Shown here: positions 7,360 through 7,759 of the stretch, piece after piece | Numbering within the stretch: the stretch's first letter is position 1 | Layout of the letters: the number at the start of each line of letters is the position of its first letter | DNA from: Alistipes sp. | GTDB taxonomy: Bacteria > Bacteroidota > Bacteroidia > Bacteroidales > Rikenellaceae | DNA: 7,759 bases | NCBI GenBank assembly: GCA_017934845.1 | Contig: JAGBIR010000158.1 | Coordinates: forward strand, 1-7,759 | Direction: 5' to 3' | The notes under the pieces: generated by a model | What the model saw: the letters and a program-made list of their open reading frames with translations, nothing else | Told to the model about the DNA's origin: nothing | Database searches by the model: none | Translations under genes and position numbers: made by a program

Positions 7360-7759
7360 ATGTCAGAAAAACGAGATTATTATGAGGTGTTAGGCGTTGA
7401 GCGCAACGCCAATGCCGATGAGATAAAGAAGGCCTATCGAAAGGCCGCCATCAAGTATCACCCCGATAAGAACCCGGGTGATAAGGAGGCCGAGGAGAAG
7501 TTTAAGGAGGCTGCCGAGGCATACGACGTGCTGTCGAATCCCGATAAGCGTGCGCGTTACGATCAGTTTGGCCACGCAGGTATGAGTGGAGCTGCCGGTG
7601 GTGGCTTCGGTGGCGGCGGTTTTGGCGGTGGATTCTCTATGGAGGATATCTTCTCGCAGTTTGGCGATATCTTCGGAGGTCATTTTGGTGGCTTTGGTGG
7701 CGGAGGTCGTTCGGGCTCTCGTCGAGTAAATCGCGGCTCGGATATCCGTGTCAAGGTAC
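7360..7759 (+). CDS. dnaJ: DnaJ (Hsp40) co-chaperone, 3' partial
   Basis: The frame opens at the ATG at 7360 and runs off the right edge after 133 complete codons. Residues 1-70 are a canonical J domain: [10 protein letters not shown] at the start, [13 protein letters not shown] with the HPD motif at 34-36 that stimulates DnaK ATPase, and [13 protein letters not shown] at its end. Residues about 77-119 form the Gly/Phe-rich linker, with two DIF motifs (D96-I-F and D103-I-F), the type of element known to regulate J-domain access to DnaK. The visible part ends at RGSDIRVKV, the start of the first substrate-binding beta domain. The zinc-finger repeats expected of a type I DnaJ lie beyond the window, so a type I assignment is likely but not seen. 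It is probably cotranscribed with grpE. Confidence 0.96.
   Translation, partial: MSEKRDYYEVLGVERNANADEIKKAYRKAAIKYHPDKNPGDKEAEEKFKEAAEAYDVLSNPDKRARYDQFGHAGMSGAAGGGFGGGGFGGGFSMEDIFSQFGDIFGGHFGGFGGGGRSGSRRVNRGSDIRVKV

Noticed and set aside
7588..7720. Repetitive GGTGGCGGT-like DNA in dnaJ that looks like a short tandem repeat
   Set aside because: It is explained by the Gly/Phe-rich linker common to DnaJ proteins.
1..7759. A previously undescribed multi-gene system (defence, mobile or biosynthetic)
   Set aside because: Every coding stretch belongs to a known housekeeping family and intergenic space is minimal. There is no transposase, integrase, toxin-antitoxin, direct-repeat array or tRNA.

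Overview
The window looks like ordinary chromosomal housekeeping DNA from a member of the Bacteroidota, most likely order Bacteroidales. A Rikenellaceae or Alistipes-like origin is my guess from the style of the proteins and the moderate GC content, and is not proven. The best lineage marker is a single protein fusing a MurF ligase to an alanine racemase, an arrangement known from Bacteroidetes. The start sites agree: they have short A/T-rich leaders and no clear Shine-Dalgarno sequence. All genes lie on the + strand.

Layout: (1) positions 1-1024 hold the nearly complete 3' part of an MCE/MlaD-family lipid-transport protein, open at the left edge. (2) 1072-3567 encode a full-length MutS2 with a C-terminal Smr domain. 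(3) 3578-5929 encode the MurF-Alr fusion, starting 10 bp after mutS2. (4) 5929-6645 encode a tetrapyrrole-methylase-fold SAM methyltransferase related to RsmI, overlapping murF-alr by one base (TAATG). (5) A 55-bp A/T-rich gap follows. (6) 6701-7321 encode GrpE. (7) 7360 to the right edge hold the first 133 codons of DnaJ.

The genes form two plausible transcription units. The first runs from the MCE gene (or from mutS2) through the methyltransferase and mixes envelope functions (lipid transport, peptidoglycan precursor synthesis) with nucleic-acid and ribosome-related functions (MutS2, RsmI-like methyltransferase). The second is the heat-shock co-chaperone pair grpE-dnaJ, whose products act with DnaK.

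I found no RNA gene, mobile element, CRISPR array, inverted-repeat terminator or novel multi-gene system. The points most worth a second look are the altered motif residues in the MurF half of the fusion and the non-RsmI motif (VENVR) in the methyltransferase, whose substrate cannot be told from sequence.
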